A DNA stretch of 64,000 nucleotides from Bacillus glycinifermentans. GTDB taxonomy: Bacteria > Bacillota > Bacilli > Bacillales > Bacillaceae. Where the stretch lies: NCBI RefSeq assembly GCF_001042475.2, contig NZ_LECW02000015.1:124001-188000 (forward strand), in the 5' to 3' direction. The position numbers were made by a program, and so were the translations under genes. Below, piece after piece: positions 1-8,653 of the stretch. The notes below the pieces were generated by a model. That model was not told the origin of the DNA, did not search any database, and saw nothing but the letters and a program-made list of their open reading frames with translations. Each line of letters begins with the position of its first letter. The first letter of the stretch is position 1.

Positions 1-12
1 CTTGAAAAAGAG

Positions 13-396
13 ATGAGCGAAGTTAGCGAACATGATATAAGAATTGCCATGCTAAAAGAGAAACTTGACAAAACACTTGACCATGGTGAATATATTAAAA
101 TTGCTGATGAGATAGGATATGACAAACTTACAATTAAACAGCAAGTTATTTACAATCTGACATTTAAGAAGGCATTTTTAACGCTGCTGTGGATCTTGGG
201 AAGGATTTTGTCGATGGAGGATTAAACTAGGCGGACAATTGACTATTTACACAAAGATCCGCAAGTAGTTAGTGATGCAATTCTAGGATATGACTTTCGG
301 GCCTTTCAAAGTATGGTTGACACGTTGATGGATAACTTAATTTTAATGAAAAACGATCCTTCTATAAAGCAATTACTAATAAGCAGAATGCTTTAA
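13..396 (+). pseudogene. Broken coding remnant at window edge, possibly part of a polymorphic toxin locus
   Basis: An open frame from 13 to 225 reads as a charged helical protein and ends early. Just before its stop a different frame continues with protein-like sequence (AAVDLGKDF), and from about 234 to 396 another open stretch (YLHKDPQVVSDAILGYDF) ends at a TAA. This looks like one gene broken by frameshifts, or two fragments. The immunity genes that follow suggest the debris of a toxin or its linker region. I do not recognise the family. The 5' end may lie outside the window. Confidence 0.35.
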
Positions 397-474
397 CAAG
401 AGGATTGGCTCCTAGACAAACAAAAAAATAAAAAATTGGCCAATACCGAGAAAAGTAGCGGGAGGGAAATCTTA

Positions 475-930
475 ATGTGGAAAGCACATATAGAAGAGAT
501 TCGGAAAATAGAGAGAAAATATGGAGATGATCTCAATAAACCAGTCCCTATTGACGTCCTAAAAGAACTGGAACAAAGCGTTCAAGAAAAATTTTATGAT
601 GCAGTGCTACCTGAGGGATATAAACAGTTCCTCAGCACTGTCAATGGACTTGATTTTAATGGGGTGGTGATTTATGGGATAGACAGTTTTATAAGAGAAC
701 ATGAAGCAGATGAAGAAATACATGGATTTATAGAAACAAATGAACTTTGGCATGAGAATGATTGGCAAAAAAAATATCTTTTCTTCGGAGATTCAGATGT
801 CTCATTGTACTGTCTAGACACTACCGAAGAGAAATATTTAGAATTAGATAAGCCTTCAGGAACCATAATGAGCGAATACGAAAATTTTAATTCAATGTTA
901 GAAGAGGCATTAAGAACAAGTCTTTCCTGA
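475..930 (+). CDS. SMI1/KNR4 (SUKH) family immunity-type protein, 151 aa
   Basis: The protein has the usual SUKH layout: an N-terminal helical stretch, the LPEGYKQFL segment with a following NGLDF, then an acidic C-terminal half ending in a helix. Members of this superfamily commonly act as cytoplasmic immunity proteins that bind and neutralise nuclease toxins of polymorphic toxin systems. The frame is open from a TTG at 436, but the ATG at 475 is preferred because GGGAGG lies 7-8 bases upstream. Two further immunity-type genes follow on the same strand (1068, 1543), fitting an orphan immunity array. Immunity function is inferred from family and context. Confidence 0.72.
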   Translation: MWKAHIEEIRKIERKYGDDLNKPVPIDVLKELEQSVQEKFYDAVLPEGYKQFLSTVNGLDFNGVVIYGIDSFIREHEADEEIHGFIETNELWHENDWQKKYLFFGDSDVSLYCLDTTEEKYLELDKPSGTIMSEYENFNSMLEEALRTSLS

Positions 931-1067
931 GCAAAATCGAGACTGAACAGGGCGCTATAATTGGCGCCTTCTTTCTTTTTGTGGTATATGGATTGTGGGA
1001 AAATTCTTTGGACTATCAACACAGTTGGCCAAGACACACTACGATACTATAAATACGGAGGTTAATT

Positions 1068-1532
1068 ATGCAGAATATTAACTGGAGAAAGCGCAGTACG
1101 TTTAAAGAGGCAACGAAAGAGGAAGTTTATAGTCTTGAACAAACTCTCAACATCGAGTTTCCATTAGATTTCAAAGAATACATAAAAGAATTCAATGGCT
1201 GTTCCCCAGTAGATAAACATGTTATTGTTTTTGAGGGATTTAGAGAATCGATTAATAATCTGCTTAGCATTGGAGACCCAGAGAGACCAATTGATCTTTA
1301 TAAAACATTCAAAAATGTTAAGGATAGATTAGTAGACAACGTTATTCCTTTTGCAACAGATGCAGGGGGCAACTTATTTTGCTTTGATTATAGAGATTCT
1401 GAAACAAACCCAACTGTGGTTTTTTGGGATCACGAAAAAGCATTTGAGAATCCAGAAGCTGCGGTAACCTATGTCTGTGATAATTTCACTGAATTAATTA
1501 ACAGTCTGAGAGAGTATGACGAAGAGGAGTAA
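1068..1532 (+). CDS. SMI1/KNR4 (SUKH) family immunity-type protein, 154 aa
   Basis: Second SUKH-fold protein. The family signature is clear: FPLDFKEYIKEFNGCSP near residues 30-46, a central FATDAGGNLFCFDYR segment, and TVVFWDHE before the C-terminal helix. The ATG has a strong GGAGG seven bases upstream. It is about the usual length for a single-domain SUKH protein. It sits between another SUKH gene and an Im9-like gene that starts 10 bases downstream, so the three probably act as immunity proteins against related nuclease toxins. The cognate toxin is not intact in the window; only a decayed HNH/WHH tail is visible near 3.0-3.2 kb. Confidence 0.8.
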   Translation: MQNINWRKRSTFKEATKEEVYSLEQTLNIEFPLDFKEYIKEFNGCSPVDKHVIVFEGFRESINNLLSIGDPERPIDLYKTFKNVKDRLVDNVIPFATDAGGNLFCFDYRDSETNPTVVFWDHEKAFENPEAAVTYVCDNFTELINSLREYDEEE

Positions 1533-1542
1533 GGTGATCTCC

Positions 1543-1737
1543 ATGTCAAAAAAAGAGTTAGTCTCCCTTGTGGAGAAACTAATGAATCCTGAAATAGATG
1601 ATGAAACTTTAAGTGAGTATATCGACATGTTAGAAAAAAACGTACCTCACCCAGCACCTAGTGACCTAATTTTCTGGAGTGAAGAGGATTATTCAGCCGA
1701 GCAAATTGTTGATATAGCTCTTAACTACAAAGAGTAG
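1543..1737 (+). CDS. Colicin E9/pyocin-type (Im9-like) nuclease immunity protein, 64 aa
   Basis: Small acidic protein matching the colicin/pyocin DNase immunity pattern: LVEKLMNPE, then a helix with an HPAPSDLIFW motif. This corresponds to the Im9 helix III region, in which HPSGSDLIYYP contacts the nuclease, followed by an acidic EEDYSAEQIVDIAL tail. In this family the protein binds the exosite of an HNH DNase domain. The start is the ATG at 1543 behind AAGGTGAT. A longer in-frame start at 1516 would overlap the upstream SUKH gene and has a poorer site. Ten bases separate it from the upstream gene, so the two are probably cotranscribed. Confidence 0.75.
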   Translation: MSKKELVSLVEKLMNPEIDDETLSEYIDMLEKNVPHPAPSDLIFWSEEDYSAEQIVDIALNYKE

Positions 1738-1904
1738 GGGGAAGATTTTAGGCACCGATTATGGCGAACTCTTACGTATAAATTCCATCTTCACGTTGAT
1801 ATAGCCTCCTGCGGATTAACAGGAATAATTATGAAGCACTTAACTTTGGTTGAGTGCTTTTTTTATGCTCAAATCCGACAAAAAGGGGGACTTTTTTCTA
1901 TTCC

Positions 1905-2030
1905 ACTTTGTCATACGATAGAGACAAGAAAAACGAACGTATACCTGAGTCCAAGACGGAGTAACCTGCCGGCCGCTAATCAGTTGCATATTGATGTTGT
2001 GCAGCTGATTGGCGGCCGTTTTTTTAAGAG
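1905..2030 (+). repeat. Repeat copy 1: ~115-nt element ending in a terminator-like hairpin (candidate small RNA)
   Basis: The element begins TTTGTCATACGATAGAGACA, contains CCAAGACGGA, and ends in a long stem: CGGCCGCTAATCAG at about 1970-1983 pairs with CTGATTGGCGGCCG at about 2006-2019 and is followed by a T-run. A second diverged copy lies at 18357-18475. The matching head, box and T-tailed hairpin suggest a small transcript. CATACGAT at the head resembles a sigma-E/sigma-K -10 element. It does not overlap a supported gene. Confidence 0.45.
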
Positions 2031-2250
2031 CCAGAAGGTAGACGCACATTTCCCTTATCAAGCGTTTACCCGGATGTATCGAATAATGATGAAGGTCTTT
2101 AGCTTCACAGGAGGAGCAGCTGGAGTCTATGCAGTACTGCGCGCGATAGTCTCGGGGAATGCAAGCGGTTAGATATCGGTTGCACAAGCAGTCATTTTTC
2201 ATGCCCTCCTTAAAATCTTTACTTCCTCTTGGAGATTTGCTGGAGCTATT

Positions 2251-2607
2251 TCAATCATATTCAATAACAACAATTTTGTTTTTTGCATGTTGAAGAAAAT
2301 GAATAATCTCGCGAACTAATTCCACTATTTCTTTTTTAAAGCCATCTGATGTATCTAGTTTGTTTACATCAAAATTTTTTATTTGGCTTATGGTTAAGGG
2401 AACATCTATCACCCAAGGTGAGTCATCGTGCCATCCTTCTTGATAAAAATATTCTTTGATCATTCCTTCTTTTTCAAGATTGTTATCCAATAAAGAATCT
2501 AATAAAGTCTCAAAGTATCCATTCCAGATGACGAACTTGTTTTCTCCATCAGACAAGACAAGTTCAGGTTCACCCTCAAACCCATCGTAAAATTTTGTAT
2601 TTAACAA
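2251..2607 (-). CDS. Hypothetical acidic protein, ~118 aa, possibly another immunity-type protein
   Basis: The protein is acidic and soluble with no signal peptide. Visible segments include GENKFVIWNGYFETLLDSLL and a C-terminal half rich in charged helices. I do not recognise the family. The frame is open from a TTG at 2616, but AAGGA abuts that codon; the TTG at 2607, nine bases after AAGGA, is the better start. It faces the opposite way from the SUKH/Im9 genes but lies between them and a third SUKH gene, so an immunity role is plausible from context only. Confidence 0.5.
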   Translation of the reverse strand: MLNTKFYDGFEGEPELVLSDGENKFVIWNGYFETLLDSLLDNNLEKEGMIKEYFYQEGWHDDSPWVIDVPLTISQIKNFDVNKLDTSDGFKKEIVELVREIIHFLQHAKNKIVVIEYD

Positions 2608-2754
2608 CTCGATCAATCCTTACAATACAATGCACTTTTTTAAAACTCTTCTTTGGCGGTTCCAGCTTTTTCTGCCTCTAATTGCTTTATACCACTTATG
2701 TCATCCCTCGTTTTCTCTGATTTTAAAGAATCTTATGGTTGTTGTCCATGACAG

Positions 2755-3240
2755 GAAATGAAAAAAGGAAGAGGTTTGATAGTAGCGACAGCAGGGGAGT
2801 TGCTTGACGTTGCACGACAGCGATTAAGTACTCTAGTGAAACACATAAAGAAGGTAGGCATGGTGAGTTTGTTCCTTTTGAGTCATGTCAGGAATTGGCC
2901 TTTTTACGAAACAAACTGACATCTCTTGCAGCTTCATAGCTGTCCATTTGATTGTCTGTGCTGTCTCAAGACCTAACTATATCTGGCTTGAACCTGTTTT
3001 CTCATCCATATGTTTATAGAAAAATCGCCAAAAGTTGAATGGGGAAATAAAGAACGAACAGTTCACATGACTTGGTATGATAAGCAGTGCGATTAAATTT
3101 GAAATTCACCATCAACGTCCTAGAGAATATGGTGGGGGACACATGACAAAGAATTTAATTCCTGTGAAAGATTATTCAATAGGGGAGAAATTCATCCTTG
3201 GTGGCACCATATTAAAAAGACTCCAAACAGAGTCTTTTTT
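2755..3240 (+). pseudogene. Decayed nuclease toxin C-terminus (HNH/WHH type), several frameshifts
   Basis: Three frames carry pieces of one protein. At about 2758 an open stretch reads KKGRGLIVATAGELLDVA, like the helical linker of Bacillus LXG-type toxins. At about 3036-3090 it reads KVEWGNKERTVHMTWYDKQC. From 3092 it reads FEIHHQRPREYGGG then NLIPV, a His-rich HNH core. After a further shift near 3190 the text HPWWHHIKKTPNR appears, a typical end for HNH/WHH toxin domains. At least two frameshifts and an in-frame stop make it inactive. This is the likely source of selection for the flanking immunity genes. Confidence 0.6.
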
Positions 3241-3751
3241 AAATATTTTCATAGTAACCCTTGACATCTTGATTTAGTTCCCAATATTTACTGCCATTCG
3301 AGCTTAGCAATCGATCAAACCATATTTCAAAATTCGAACCTAAATCCTGTGCCTCTTCAAATGGATCTATTGAATCTAAATAGAACATGTAATCTAATCC
3401 GTTGTGATATCTTTTTGTATCAATTACATAACGTCCATCAAAATGATACCCAATTAATATACATTCCTCAGGAAGATCTTGAACCTCGTTATATTGAATT
3501 ACATCATTTATACTAAGAATCTCAATACCGTCAATAATCTCCATTCCATTATGCAATCTAAGAAATTCCTTATAATCATTAGGCAATGTAACCTTAAAGA
3601 CATTTTCTAAGTGTGCAATTTCAGCTTCGGCTGCTGGATCATTAAAATTAAAATATGGATCTTCAAAAACAAAACCACCCGGCTGCAGCAGTGGAAATGT
3701 TCCATGAGTGTCAAGGATGCTTTTTAACCCTTTAAGTGTCAGCTTAATCAA
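3239..3751 (-). CDS. SMI1/KNR4 (SUKH) family protein, 170 aa
   Basis: Third SUKH-fold protein of the locus. Key segments are EIAHLENVFKVTLPNDYKEF, LRLHNGMEI and a C-terminal FEIWFDRLL helix before the end. The start is a TTG with GAGGGTG close upstream. It is convergent with the decayed HNH toxin and its last codons abut the end of that remnant. YobK-type proteins of this size are immunity proteins for LXG toxins in B. subtilis; the same role is inferred here. No intact partner is visible. Confidence 0.75.
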   Translation of the reverse strand: MIKLTLKGLKSILDTHGTFPLLQPGGFVFEDPYFNFNDPAAEAEIAHLENVFKVTLPNDYKEFLRLHNGMEIIDGIEILSINDVIQYNEVQDLPEECILIGYHFDGRYVIDTKRYHNGLDYMFYLDSIDPFEEAQDLGSNFEIWFDRLLSSNGSKYWELNQDVKGYYENI

Positions 3752-4104
3752 TTCACCCTCTTTAATATATCTCCACTCCCTTCTTCATAATGGTTACATC
3801 CATTATACATTTTTTCTGGATATTTATTTAAATTTGCATGTGGGTCTTTTTGTCTATATCTGTTCAACCCCTACACCACCCTCGAATTTAACGAGATTGG
3901 CGTTCCTTTGAATTCACTGAGGTGAATGGCCTTGATTCTATACTTTGACAGCGTGTTTAAGAAAGCCGTGACAGCATTTCAATAGGCGCAAGAGCGTATC
4001 GAGAGACTGTTTTTTTGAATTAACGACATAAATTTGAAACTTTTCATTTTTTAAATCGTAGATATAGTAATTTGAAAATGAAACATTTTATAGGGAGTGT
4101 TAAA
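3752..4104. other. Intergenic 353 bp between divergent genes; no gene seen
   Basis: AT-rich sequence separating the minus-strand SUKH gene from the plus-strand hydrolase. No convincing ORF, RNA or strong promoter was recognised by eye. Confidence 0.4.
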
Positions 4105-5244
4105 TTGAAGATTGCACTATGGATTATCTTAGCTATAGCAATTTCTCTTGGTTTAGTAATAGCAATCGGAATTTTGATGTTTCGGAGGGAAATAAAAAAG
4201 TTAAACCCTGACTATATTGTACAGTTTGTCAAAGCAAAATCAGGAAGCAGAAATGTCTCATTATCCATAAAGCACAATGGTGAAAATTGGGTAGATGTTA
4301 ACGGACACGAGCAACTTCCTCTAGCAAGTACTGTCAAAATCATCTTAGCAATTGAATATGCGCAACAAGCAGCAGAAGGGAAAATTGACCCGCAAAAAGA
4401 AGTAAGGTTAAAGGAATTAGATAAATTCTATATTCCGAAAACAGATGGTGGTGCGCATGAGGCCTGGATTACTCAATTGAAAAAAGGCAAAGAGACAGAT
4501 AGTGTTCCATTATGTGAGGTAGCAAATGGGATGATTGCCTACAGTTCTAATGCAAATACTGAATACCTAATTGAGGTGCTGGGCCTTCAAAACATCAATC
4601 GTGTTCCAAAGAGCTTAGGTATCTTAAATCATGAGCCTGTGTATCCCATTGTCAGCGCACTGTATATACCTGCCCAACTGATGAATGAAAAGAACTTATC
4701 GAAAGAAGAAGTACTAGACGTAATGAAAAACATGGACATGGATGAATACCGCAATAGAGCGATTGAAATTCATAATAGATGGCTGGGCAAACCGCTAACT
4801 GAACAAGAAATAAAACAAATAAGAAAAACTCTGGACATGGATTTTCAAAAAATTTGGTCCGATCGTTTGCCCCGATCAACTACTAGAGACTATGTATCTA
4901 TTATGAAAAAACTAAACAGCAAAATACATTTTAATGCAAATGTATATAAATATCTCGATCCAGTCATGGAACAAATCATGAAAAACCAAAACAATCGTGA
5001 ATGGCTTGTTCATGCGGGACAGAAGGGAGGATCTACTGCGTTTATTCTTACAATTGCAATGTATGCGACAGATAAAGAACGAAATCAGACAGAAATTGCT
5101 TTTTTTGCAAACGAATTAAATACATTAGAGAAAGCAAAACTTTCTCGAAATATGAACGGTTTTCAGCTGAAATTTTTAAAAGATTCGAAATTCCGCACAC
5201 ATATCAAAAAAGAATTATCCAGTTTAGCTTTGTATGATAGTTAA
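4105..5244 (+). CDS. Membrane-anchored serine hydrolase of the class A beta-lactamase / PBP-like fold, ~379 aa
   Basis: An N-terminal hydrophobic segment (about residues 4-25) would anchor the protein with the catalytic domain outside. The three active-site motifs of the serine beta-lactamase fold are present: LASTVK (SxxK) near the start of the domain, SSN as the SxN element, and HAGQKGGSTA carrying the K-T/S-G-type motif. Family members hydrolyse beta-lactams or act on cell-wall peptides or esters; the substrate cannot be told. The TTG at 4105 is chosen because GGGAGTG lies seven bases upstream; upstream TTG/ATG codons at 4072/4078 lack a site. A terminator follows at 5247-5277. Confidence 0.7.
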   Translation: MKIALWIILAIAISLGLVIAIGILMFRREIKKLNPDYIVQFVKAKSGSRNVSLSIKHNGENWVDVNGHEQLPLASTVKIILAIEYAQQAAEGKIDPQKEVRLKELDKFYIPKTDGGAHEAWITQLKKGKETDSVPLCEVANGMIAYSSNANTEYLIEVLGLQNINRVPKSLGILNHEPVYPIVSALYIPAQLMNEKNLSKEEVLDVMKNMDMDEYRNRAIEIHNRWLGKPLTEQEIKQIRKTLDMDFQKIWSDRLPRSTTRDYVSIMKKLNSKIHFNANVYKYLDPVMEQIMKNQNNREWLVHAGQKGGSTAFILTIAMYATDKERNQTEIAFFANELNTLEKAKLSRNMNGFQLKFLKDSKFRTHIKKELSSLALYDS

Positions 5245-5246
5245 AG

Positions 5247-5277
5247 GTCAATTTCTTATACGGAAATTGGCTTTTTT
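5247..5277 (+). terminator. Rho-independent terminator after the serine hydrolase gene
   Basis: GTCAATTTC pairs with GGAAATTGGC across a six-base loop and is followed by six T residues. It starts three bases after the stop codon. Confidence 0.75.
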
Positions 5278-5536
5278 AATAGAAATTTGCCTGCTGTATA
5301 AATTTCCGAAATGTTGTCTGTACCCCATGAAGGAATCAACCACACTTGCAATATGGATCTTTTTTGACCACAGTAATAGTCAAGTCGCTCGCATGACATT
5401 TTGCGAAAATCTTACCTGTTGCCGTCCTGGTGCAATTGATCGGTGCAAATTGAAGGAAGCACCGATGTCAGTGCTTCCCGGAGGATTGCTTTACATGAGC
5501 GGGGTCATGCGGGAACGGGTTATTTTGGTTATTTCT

Positions 5537-5626
5537 TTAAAAATTTACGAAAGCTGCACCAACAATGATAAGCAAAATGAACAAAACAACAATTAGCACA
5601 AAGGTATTACCGTAACCTGACATCAT
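5537..5626 (-). CDS. YjcZ-family small sporulation-type membrane peptide, 29 aa
   Basis: A short peptide with the hallmark MSGYG start, then a single hydrophobic segment (FVLIVVLFILLIIVGAAF). This matches the YjcZ/SscA-type peptides that Bacillus makes in the mother cell during spore assembly. The start is doubled (ATG ATG) behind a strong GGAGGTG. The gene is complete despite its size. Function in spore coat assembly is known for some relatives and only inferred here. The surrounding 5.3-5.8 kb holds no other clear gene. Confidence 0.85.
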   Translation of the reverse strand: MMSGYGNTFVLIVVLFILLIIVGAAFVNF

Positions 5627-5780
5627 ATTTCACCTCCTGCTTCCTTTTCTTCATATTACGTGAGAGGTGTACAAACTGTAACGGCTTATAGCGTTGAAGA
5701 ATACGCCTTAATCTTGAGAGATACTAACTTGTCATTCGCGGAAGAAAATGATTCCTTGCCTATGACTACCGCCGTCTGAC

Positions 5781-5933
5781 AAGCGGGGATTTCTGTATTT
5801 GGAATATCTGGGATTGTTATCCGGAACCTATCTAGATTATAATGGAAAAACAGAGGATAGCCTCATCTGTCTCAAAAAGATGGTCTATGCTCAAAAACAA
5901 ATATTGAAAGGGGAATGTTTGTATGAAGTCTAA
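5781..5933 (+). pseudogene. C-terminal remnant of a rap gene (Rap aspartyl-phosphate phosphatase family)
   Basis: The last ~50 codons of a Rap protein remain, reading GFLYLEYLGLLSG and then SLICLKKMVYAQKQILKGE. This resembles the final TPR helix and the KGExLYE tail of Rap proteins. An in-frame stop at 5763-5765 and unrelated sequence upstream show the rest is gone. The stop codon overlaps the start of the phr gene by several bases, the standard rap-phr arrangement. Confidence 0.7.
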
Positions 5934-6057
5934 CATGAAGATTGGCTTAGGGGTTCTTATCATTGGACTCAGCTTTCTTTGTCATGTGTCCACCGATAAA
6001 GTGGATGTAGCTTCAAGAAACATAACAAGCGCACCCAGTCATTATTTCTTTGCTTAA
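5923..6057 (+). CDS. Phr signalling peptide precursor, PhrE-like, 44 aa
   Basis: Short secreted pre-peptide with a lysine-containing N-terminus, a hydrophobic export segment (LGVLIIGLSFLCHV) and a C-terminal half containing ASRNIT. B. subtilis PhrE has the same length and layout, and its active pentapeptide is SRNVT; the corresponding peptide here would be SRNIT. After export and cleavage such peptides are re-imported by the Opp permease and inhibit a Rap phosphatase. The start overlaps the end of a rap fragment, but the cognate rap is destroyed, so the signal is an orphan unless it acts on a Rap encoded elsewhere. AAAGGGGA lies upstream of the ATG. Confidence 0.85.
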   Translation: MKSNMKIGLGVLIIGLSFLCHVSTDKVDVASRNITSAPSHYFFA

Positions 6058-6090
6058 TCAAAAAATATATATTTTTCATTTCCTTCTTCC

Positions 6091-6111
6091 AGCCGTTTTT
6101 AACGGCTTTTT
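6091..6111 (+). terminator. Terminator downstream of phr
   Basis: AGCCGTT and AACGGCT form a tight hairpin followed by a T-run, 34 bases after the phr stop codon. Confidence 0.7.
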
Positions 6112-6968
6112 GTATATACTTGAAAATACCCTCTTTTTACTTATCCTTAATCAACGATAGTAGGTTTATTGGCTCATTCTTAAAGATTTATTTTCGTGGG
6201 TGAACAGGATTTATTCTCCAGTATGCTTCTGTAAAGTGGTACACTCTATAGTGGTCATTACTTTAGTCATGCAGTTTTTGAGAAGCGAGGTATTGAAAAT
6301 GAGCGGTTCAATCCTGGGAGAAACGCTGGATTCTGGCTAACAAGAATTCTCGGCAGAACTGAAAACTTGCCGTAAGGAACTAAAGGCTAAAACGCCATTT
6401 TTTCAAGTAGCTTTAAATAAGCTGTAACCATTTTACATACTTAAAAAACATCCAACACAGCCGTTAAACCATCGGCTGTGTTGTTCAATTGATCCGCTGG
6501 AAGAAGACGAACACATAAGTTCGCCTCCTTCGCTATAAAATCAAATCGGCACACCGTCAATTTTCCACTGTATAATAATCCCTTAAACCCTTGATATCCA
6601 AAGGTTTTACCCATCAGCCCATTATTCTGACACCTGAACTGTTGAATTAAACTCATTTCCATGTCTTCTCTATTTGGGCCATGTCAAGCATCGGCCTTTT
6701 TACTCTATTGTGGTTGGATTCTCATTTCCGAAGCAAACTGACGTGCTCCGGCAGCATCATAGATGTCCATTTGATGGTTCCCCGATGTTTTAAGTTGCCA
6801 TCTTTCATGATATTCATCTGTTATGAGTCAAATTAGAATTAAAGGAAGCAGCTTTTAGCAGTGGTGAAAGCACCTAAGATAAATTTTAAGATAAAGCTCA
6901 ATGGCTTTCTTTTCTTTAATTTATGTGTCATAGTACCGATATAATAATTAAGTAGAATTGAAAGAGTG
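6112..6968. other. 857-bp non-coding / decayed stretch
   Basis: No supported gene. It holds small coding-like scraps on both strands, a hairpin at about 6451-6482 (ACACAGCCG with CGGCTGTGT), and one copy of a degenerate repeat near 6690-6780 whose partner lies near 2875-2965. Confidence 0.4.
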
Positions 6969-6975
6969 ATGCCCA

Positions 6976-7641
6976 TTGTTATCCTTAGGAGATATCATAA
7001 CAATAGAATTTGAAAACGAAAATCAAGAAAATATCATTGCGAAAAGCAAAGTGTCATCTATTGAAGAAAATGTTTTAAGAGTACATTATCCTGTTGATGT
7101 AGAGACAGGAAGAACCATTATTATTCCAACAAATACAATTGCGACGATTCACTTTGTAAATAAGCAACAGGATCTATATCAATTTGCCAGTGTAGTACAG
7201 GGGCGAGAGAAACACAACAATATACCCATATTAAATATGTATTTACCTGAAGAAGATCAAATGATAAAAATTCAAAGGCGGCAATTTTTTAGAGTAAATG
7301 CCACGATTCCTGTCACTGTTCGTCCATTTGGATCCGGCTCAATATTTAAAACTTACACAGCAAATATCAGTGCTGGAGGCGCTGCATTAATCATTGAAGA
7401 GACGCAAAAATACAAACCAGAAGAGGATTTGAATTTAAGTATCTCTCTACCAAATAAGGGGCATGATGAAACTGTGATTGATGTTCATGCCCAGGTCAAA
7501 CGCACTTACCTCGATCGTAGAACAAACAAACTGATCATGACAGTTGAATTTATCATGATGAATGAGCATGATAAACAAACGCTTGTACAATATTGCATAA
7601 AATGCCAATTGACAGAAAGAAGAAAACTTAAATCTGAATAA
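6976..7641 (+). CDS. PilZ-domain c-di-GMP-binding protein, YpfA/MotI-like, 221 aa
   Basis: Two-domain protein with a YcgR-type N-terminal beta domain (about 1-95) and a C-terminal PilZ domain (about 96-215). The c-di-GMP-binding motifs are intact: RRQFFR (RxxxR class) followed by NISAGGAAL (D/NxSxxG class). In Bacillus, YpfA (DgrA/MotI) binds c-di-GMP and acts as a clutch on the flagellar stator. Length and architecture match that family. The start is a TTG behind AAAGAGTGAT. It has no operon partners, so a motility role is inferred from the family. It could be a second paralog rather than the main YpfA. Confidence 0.85.
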   Translation: MLSLGDIITIEFENENQENIIAKSKVSSIEENVLRVHYPVDVETGRTIIIPTNTIATIHFVNKQQDLYQFASVVQGREKHNNIPILNMYLPEEDQMIKIQRRQFFRVNATIPVTVRPFGSGSIFKTYTANISAGGAALIIEETQKYKPEEDLNLSISLPNKGHDETVIDVHAQVKRTYLDRRTNKLIMTVEFIMMNEHDKQTLVQYCIKCQLTERRKLKSE

Positions 7642-7770
7642 TTAATTTTTATCTCTTATATAAATAGTTTTTAAATGGCTTAGCTTACCGTGTGTAGGCA
7701 GACGGTAAAAAATCGTCAAGATAGAGTATGTTAACCCTCCAAAAATTGAGGAAGACAGCGATCTGTCCCG

Positions 7771-7800
7771 GCCCCCTTAATTCAAGGGGGCTTTTTCTTC
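7771..7800 (+). terminator. Rho-independent terminator
   Basis: GCCCCCTT pairs with AAGGGGGC across AATTC, followed by TTTTTC. It lies 130 bases after the PilZ gene, with no gene of its own immediately upstream. Confidence 0.75.
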
Positions 7801-8369
7801 TCGATCATTTACCTGTTATGTTGTCTGAACATGTTATTCATGACAAATTGATCTTCACAATGTTTAAAAACATGGGCAAAGCACATGAGCAAAATCTGTC
7901 CTTGCCAGTCTATCTTTAAGCAGTTTTTCTTGAACTGATTTTCCGTCGACAAATGCAAATGCTGATAAGCTTCCGTATTTGTCAGTTTATTTCGTTAAGA
8001 ACTACGTTACTACGTCATGAAGTTATGATGTGATCTGAATAAGGTTGCCGCATGCAACGTCGAAGACAGCTATGGTGACTTCGACCATCCCATAAAGGAA
8101 CCGCATCATGCAATCTTAACAAGTTAAAGTCACATTATAGTAGTTTGAACCATTGATGAAGGAGCAGTCGTTCGCGACATACAATCAAAGCCCGGCGGGA
8201 TATGACTTTTGGCAACGGCCGAAAAGTACAATTTCCGTGAAATCCACATTATTAAACGCACGAGGCCATTATAATAATTGGATAGAAATGATTAAAGTGC
8301 TGAAGGACCTTTTCATAAAGGCGCATTTGACTGAATTATGATATGCATGAATAGAGGGATCTTATGAGC
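7801..8369. other. Non-coding stretch without a recognisable gene
   Basis: Short open frames here lack ribosome sites and recognisable protein sequence. Probably decayed DNA. Confidence 0.35.
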
Positions 8370-8560
8370 AATAAAGCATACATTTTGTACGTTGGCCGCT
8401 GGTACAAAAGAAACGTCAGCAAATACAGAAGCTGTTACAAAATCATCACAGAAACAGCTCGTTTCAACGGAGAACATCTCCTATGCAGAAGAATCTCTAT
8501 CCCGTCATTTGCATACGTTAACAACCATGATAAAGCCAAATTTACTTTGTGTTCATGGCT
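8370..8560 (+). pseudogene. C-terminal remnant of a methyl-accepting chemotaxis protein
   Basis: The frame reads [20 protein letters not shown] followed by [14 protein letters not shown], the alanine/serine/glutamate heptad pattern of the end of a chemoreceptor signalling domain. Nothing upstream continues the receptor and no start site fits, so this is a fragment. Confidence 0.55.
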
Positions 8561-8653
8561 GGTTAACCTTTGATTTAAGACTGACATTTTTACTGTTGAT
8601 GTTAATCAAAAACGGAACGAACTTAAAAGAGTAAGTTTGTTCCGTTAGAATGA

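Noticed and set aside
1840-2202. Overlapping open frames on both strands over the repeat element
   Set aside because: They run through the hairpin repeat, lack ribosome sites and show no protein family.
6441-6662. Minus-strand 73-codon frame
   Set aside because: No recognisable family and a weak start; it overlaps a hairpin and decayed DNA.
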